In this document: positions 7,345-9,167 of the stretch, one piece after another
How the letters are laid out: every line of letters begins with the position of its first letter
Position numbering within the stretch: position 1 is the stretch's first letter
Source: Lachnospiraceae bacterium
Lineage (GTDB): Bacteria > Bacillota_A > Clostridia > Lachnospirales > Lachnospiraceae
Assembly: GCA_017553665.1 (NCBI GenBank)
Contig: JAFZKM010000282.1
Location: 1 to 9,167 of the forward strand
Reading direction: 5' to 3'
DNA length: 9,167 nucleotides
The notes under the pieces: model-generated
Database searches by the model: none
The model's input: only the letters and a program-made list of their open reading frames with translations
Told to the model about the DNA's origin: nothing
Position numbers and translations under genes: made by a program

Positions 7345-8397
7345 ATGGCCGGTTTTGATTTTGACCGCAAACAGATAGAGGAGACCGTGGATAAGATCGT
7401 CGAGCGTACGATGCGCATGGACCTGACCTGGGACTGGCCCTGCGGAGTCGCTTATTACGGCATCAGCAAGGCTTATGAAGTGACCAAGAACGAGAAATAC
7501 CTGAAGCTGATGAAGGACAGGATCGATTTTTATATTGAGCTCGGTCTTCCGAAAGTATGGACCGTTAATACCTGCGCGATGGGACATTGCCTGATCACGC
7601 TTTATCAGGCGACCGGTGACAAGCGCTATCACGATATCCTGATGAGCAAGATCGATTACCTGCGCGATCACGCGCTCAGGTTCGCCGACAATGTGCTCCA
7701 GCATACCGTTTCCGCGAACAATGATTTTCCGGAGCAGTGCTGGGCGGATACGCTGTTCATGGCCGCTTTCCTGATGCTGAGAGTCGGAGTTATCGAGAAG
7801 GACGACGCGCTCATTGCCGACGCGCTGAACCAGTATTACTGGCATATCCAGTATCTCCAGAACGAGGATACCGGCCTCTGGTATCACGGCTACAACAATA
7901 TCACGAAGGACCATATGTCCGGCTTCTACTGGGGCAGGGCAAACTGCTGGGCAGCCTACACGATGAGCCAGGTGGGACACATCCTTCCCGACGCGTATCT
8001 TTATCCGCAGTTCCTTGAGATCGTGGGCTCTCTCAACGAGCAGCTTTCGGCTCTCAAGATGTGCCAGACGGAGAACGGACTCTGGAGGACCATCCTTGAC
8101 GATGAGGAGAGCTACGAGGAGGTTTCGGCTTCGGCAGGGATCGCCGCGGCAATGCTCGCGAAGGGCAATCCGCTGCACACTCCTTACATCAATAAGTCCA
8201 TAAAGGGCCTGCTCGCGAATGTGGCCGAGGACGGAAGAGTGATGAACGTTTCGGGCGGAACCGCCGTTATGAAGGACCGCGCCGGATACATGGGCATCAG
8301 CAAGAAGTGGATCCAGGGCTGGGGACAGGGCATGGCGCTCGCATTCTTCGCGGGCCTGCTCGATACCGAAAATCACAGAAATGACGGTGCGCTCTGA
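7345..8397 (+). CDS. Unsaturated rhamnogalacturonyl hydrolase, GH105 (YteR/YesR-like)
   Basis: Removes the unsaturated galacturonyl residue from the disaccharide or oligosaccharides made by RG lyases, freeing rhamnose, by hydration of the double bond rather than standard glycoside hydrolysis. The 350 residues form a single alpha/alpha-barrel domain, close to B. subtilis YteR (373). Seen: DLTWDWPCGVAYYGISKAYE near the N-terminus, NTCAMGHCLITLYQATGD, and PEQCWADTLFMAAFLMLR with D135 at the place of the YteR catalytic aspartate (D143). GLWYHGYN has H181, and SGFYWGRANCWAAY (192-205) is the family's conserved W-G-R-x-N-x-W segment. The C-terminal part contains SASAGIAAAML and QGWGQGMALAF, also family-like. 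No signal peptide, so probably cytoplasmic. Its product, rhamnose, feeds the preceding rhaB-rhaA-rhaD genes. Substrate preference for RG rather than other unsaturated uronides rests on the neighbours. Confidence 0.93.
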   Translation: MAGFDFDRKQIEETVDKIVERTMRMDLTWDWPCGVAYYGISKAYEVTKNEKYLKLMKDRIDFYIELGLPKVWTVNTCAMGHCLITLYQATGDKRYHDILMSKIDYLRDHALRFADNVLQHTVSANNDFPEQCWADTLFMAAFLMLRVGVIEKDDALIADALNQYYWHIQYLQNEDTGLWYHGYNNITKDHMSGFYWGRANCWAAYTMSQVGHILPDAYLYPQFLEIVGSLNEQLSALKMCQTENGLWRTILDDEESYEEVSASAGIAAAMLAKGNPLHTPYINKSIKGLLANVAEDGRVMNVSGGTAVMKDRAGYMGISKKWIQGWGQGMALAFFAGLLDTENHRNDGAL

Positions 8398-8398
8398 T

Positions 8399-9167
8399 AT
8401 GGATCCCATAAAGTTTGAATTTGGCAAAAAGGCTGTTTCTTCAGAGGTCCTTTATGGATGTTCCGGACCGGACGGTGCCGCGAAATCCCCGGACTTTGGT
8501 TTTGTTACGGACGAAAACGCGGATCGGAATGAGTTTTTAAGGATACCCGAGCTGAACAGCGGATTCCTGAAGAACGACAATGCCGGCACCGCGCGGATCA
8601 TTAAGCTTACAGACACGCTGCTGGGCGTGAAGAGCGTTTACGAGGGCGACGGACAGGTTCCGGTGCTGTTTAAGGCAGACGTCCCGGAAGAAGGCAATTA
8701 TCTGGTAAAGGCAGTTATCAGCGCGGAAGAGGATACCGACGGACTGCTGTTCATCGGAAGGCGCAGGCTCGTGATGAAGCGGCATTTTAAGAAGGGCAGC
8801 GCTTTTGCGGGAGTTTACCCGGCCAATGTCGCTCCGTTCATCCCCAGAGGAAAGGAAGAGGTCTTCGATAGCCGGGCGATCGATGTCGCGCTTGTGGGCA
8901 GAGGTCTTGTGCTGAAGAGCATTGAGATAAAAAAGAGCCGGATCCCCTGCATTTACATAGCGGGCGATTCGACGCTGACGGACCAGAGCGCGGTATATCC
9001 TTACGATCCCGCGTGGAGCTACAGCGGATGGGGACAGATGCTGCAGTATTTTGCCGGGAACGGAATGGCTGTTTCGAATCATGCGCATTCGGGGCTGACA
9101 ACAGAGAGCATGCGCAGCGAAGGCCATTACACGATACTTTTTGACAGGATAAAGTCGGGCGATATCT
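8399..9167 (+). CDS. Rhamnogalacturonan acetylesterase-like SGNH/GDSL hydrolase, N-terminal part (3' end cut by window)
   Basis: The frame stays open to the window edge, giving 256 residues. Seen: about 180 residues of mostly beta-type sequence (FEFG near the start, VPEEGNYLVKAVI, VALVGRGLVLKSIEIK), resembling the N-terminal galactose-binding-like domain found in bacterial rhamnogalacturonan acetylesterases (CE12 group). The SGNH core follows: YIAGDSTLTDQSA with catalytic S191 in block I, SGWGQMLQYF (block II), and VSNHAHSGLTTESM (block III Asn). The last block (Asp/His) is beyond the window. Family role: removing acetyl groups from galacturonate of RG-I so that lyases and hydrolases can act. 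No signal peptide, so probably cytoplasmic. The start at 8399 is 1 nt after the GH105 stop and gives MDPIKFEFG. An in-frame ATG at 8381, 6 codons earlier and overlapping GH105, is also possible; neither has a clear ribosome site. Confidence 0.85.
   Translation, partial: MDPIKFEFGKKAVSSEVLYGCSGPDGAAKSPDFGFVTDENADRNEFLRIPELNSGFLKNDNAGTARIIKLTDTLLGVKSVYEGDGQVPVLFKADVPEEGNYLVKAVISAEEDTDGLLFIGRRRLVMKRHFKKGSAFAGVYPANVAPFIPRGKEEVFDSRAIDVALVGRGLVLKSIEIKKSRIPCIYIAGDSTLTDQSAVYPYDPAWSYSGWGQMLQYFAGNGMAVSNHAHSGLTTESMRSEGHYTILFDRIKSGDI

Noticed and set aside
7120..8427. 435-codon open frame on the minus strand opposite GH105
   Set aside because: It lies antisense to a gene with clear family motifs, and its translation shows no recognisable domain. 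It is a codon-bias shadow.
1..9167. CRISPR arrays, tRNA/rRNA genes, insertion sequences, attachment sites
   Set aside because: Nearly all bases are coding for recognised + strand genes; no repeat-spacer pattern, RNA gene or transposase sequence was seen on reading.

Overview
The window is one stretch of a densely packed, single-strand (+) carbohydrate-use operon for the pectin backbone rhamnogalacturonan I (RG-I). Seven genes are visible. Five are complete: PL26-type exo-rhamnogalacturonan lyase, rhamnulokinase, L-rhamnose isomerase, rhamnulose-1-phosphate aldolase and GH105 unsaturated rhamnogalacturonyl hydrolase. Two are cut by the window edges: the C-terminal part of a GH2-like glycoside hydrolase at the left, and the N-terminal part of a rhamnogalacturonan acetylesterase (SGNH/GDSL type) at the right.

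Organism (inference): moderately GC-rich bacterial DNA with strong AGGAGG/AAGGAGA-type Shine-Dalgarno sites and ATGA start/stop overlaps. The enzymes resemble the YetA, YteR/YesR and YesT/YesY set of Bacillus and clostridial RG-I systems. This best suits a plant-fibre-degrading gut or rumen Firmicute, for example a member of the Lachnospiraceae. The species cannot be fixed from the sequence alone.

Layout: 1-1162 GH2-like enzyme, 3' part; 1163-1223 short spacer; 1224-3815 PL26 lyase; 3812-5215 rhaB, overlapping the lyase by 4 nt; 5216-5255 short leader with a strong ribosome site; 5256-6500 rhaA; 6497-7318 rhaD, overlapping rhaA by 4 nt; 7319-7344 short leader with a strong ribosome site; 7345-8397 GH105; 8399-9167 acetylesterase, 5' part. 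No gap exceeds about 61 nt. I saw no terminator, convincing internal promoter, RNA gene, mobile element, repeat array or antisense gene.

How the genes work together (family knowledge plus inference): none of the proteins whose true N-terminus is visible starts with a signal peptide, so the work is probably cytoplasmic, on imported RG-I oligosaccharides. The esterase would remove acetyl groups from galacturonate and the GH2-like enzyme would trim side-chain sugars (possibly galactose). PL26 would cleave the backbone into unsaturated galacturonyl-rhamnose units, which GH105 would split. The freed rhamnose is then isomerised (RhaA), phosphorylated (RhaB) and cleaved (RhaD) to dihydroxyacetone phosphate and L-lactaldehyde. 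The transporter, regulator, lactaldehyde enzyme and the pathway for the unsaturated uronate are not in the window. The content is coherent and well recognised; I found no strong candidate for a wholly new system.
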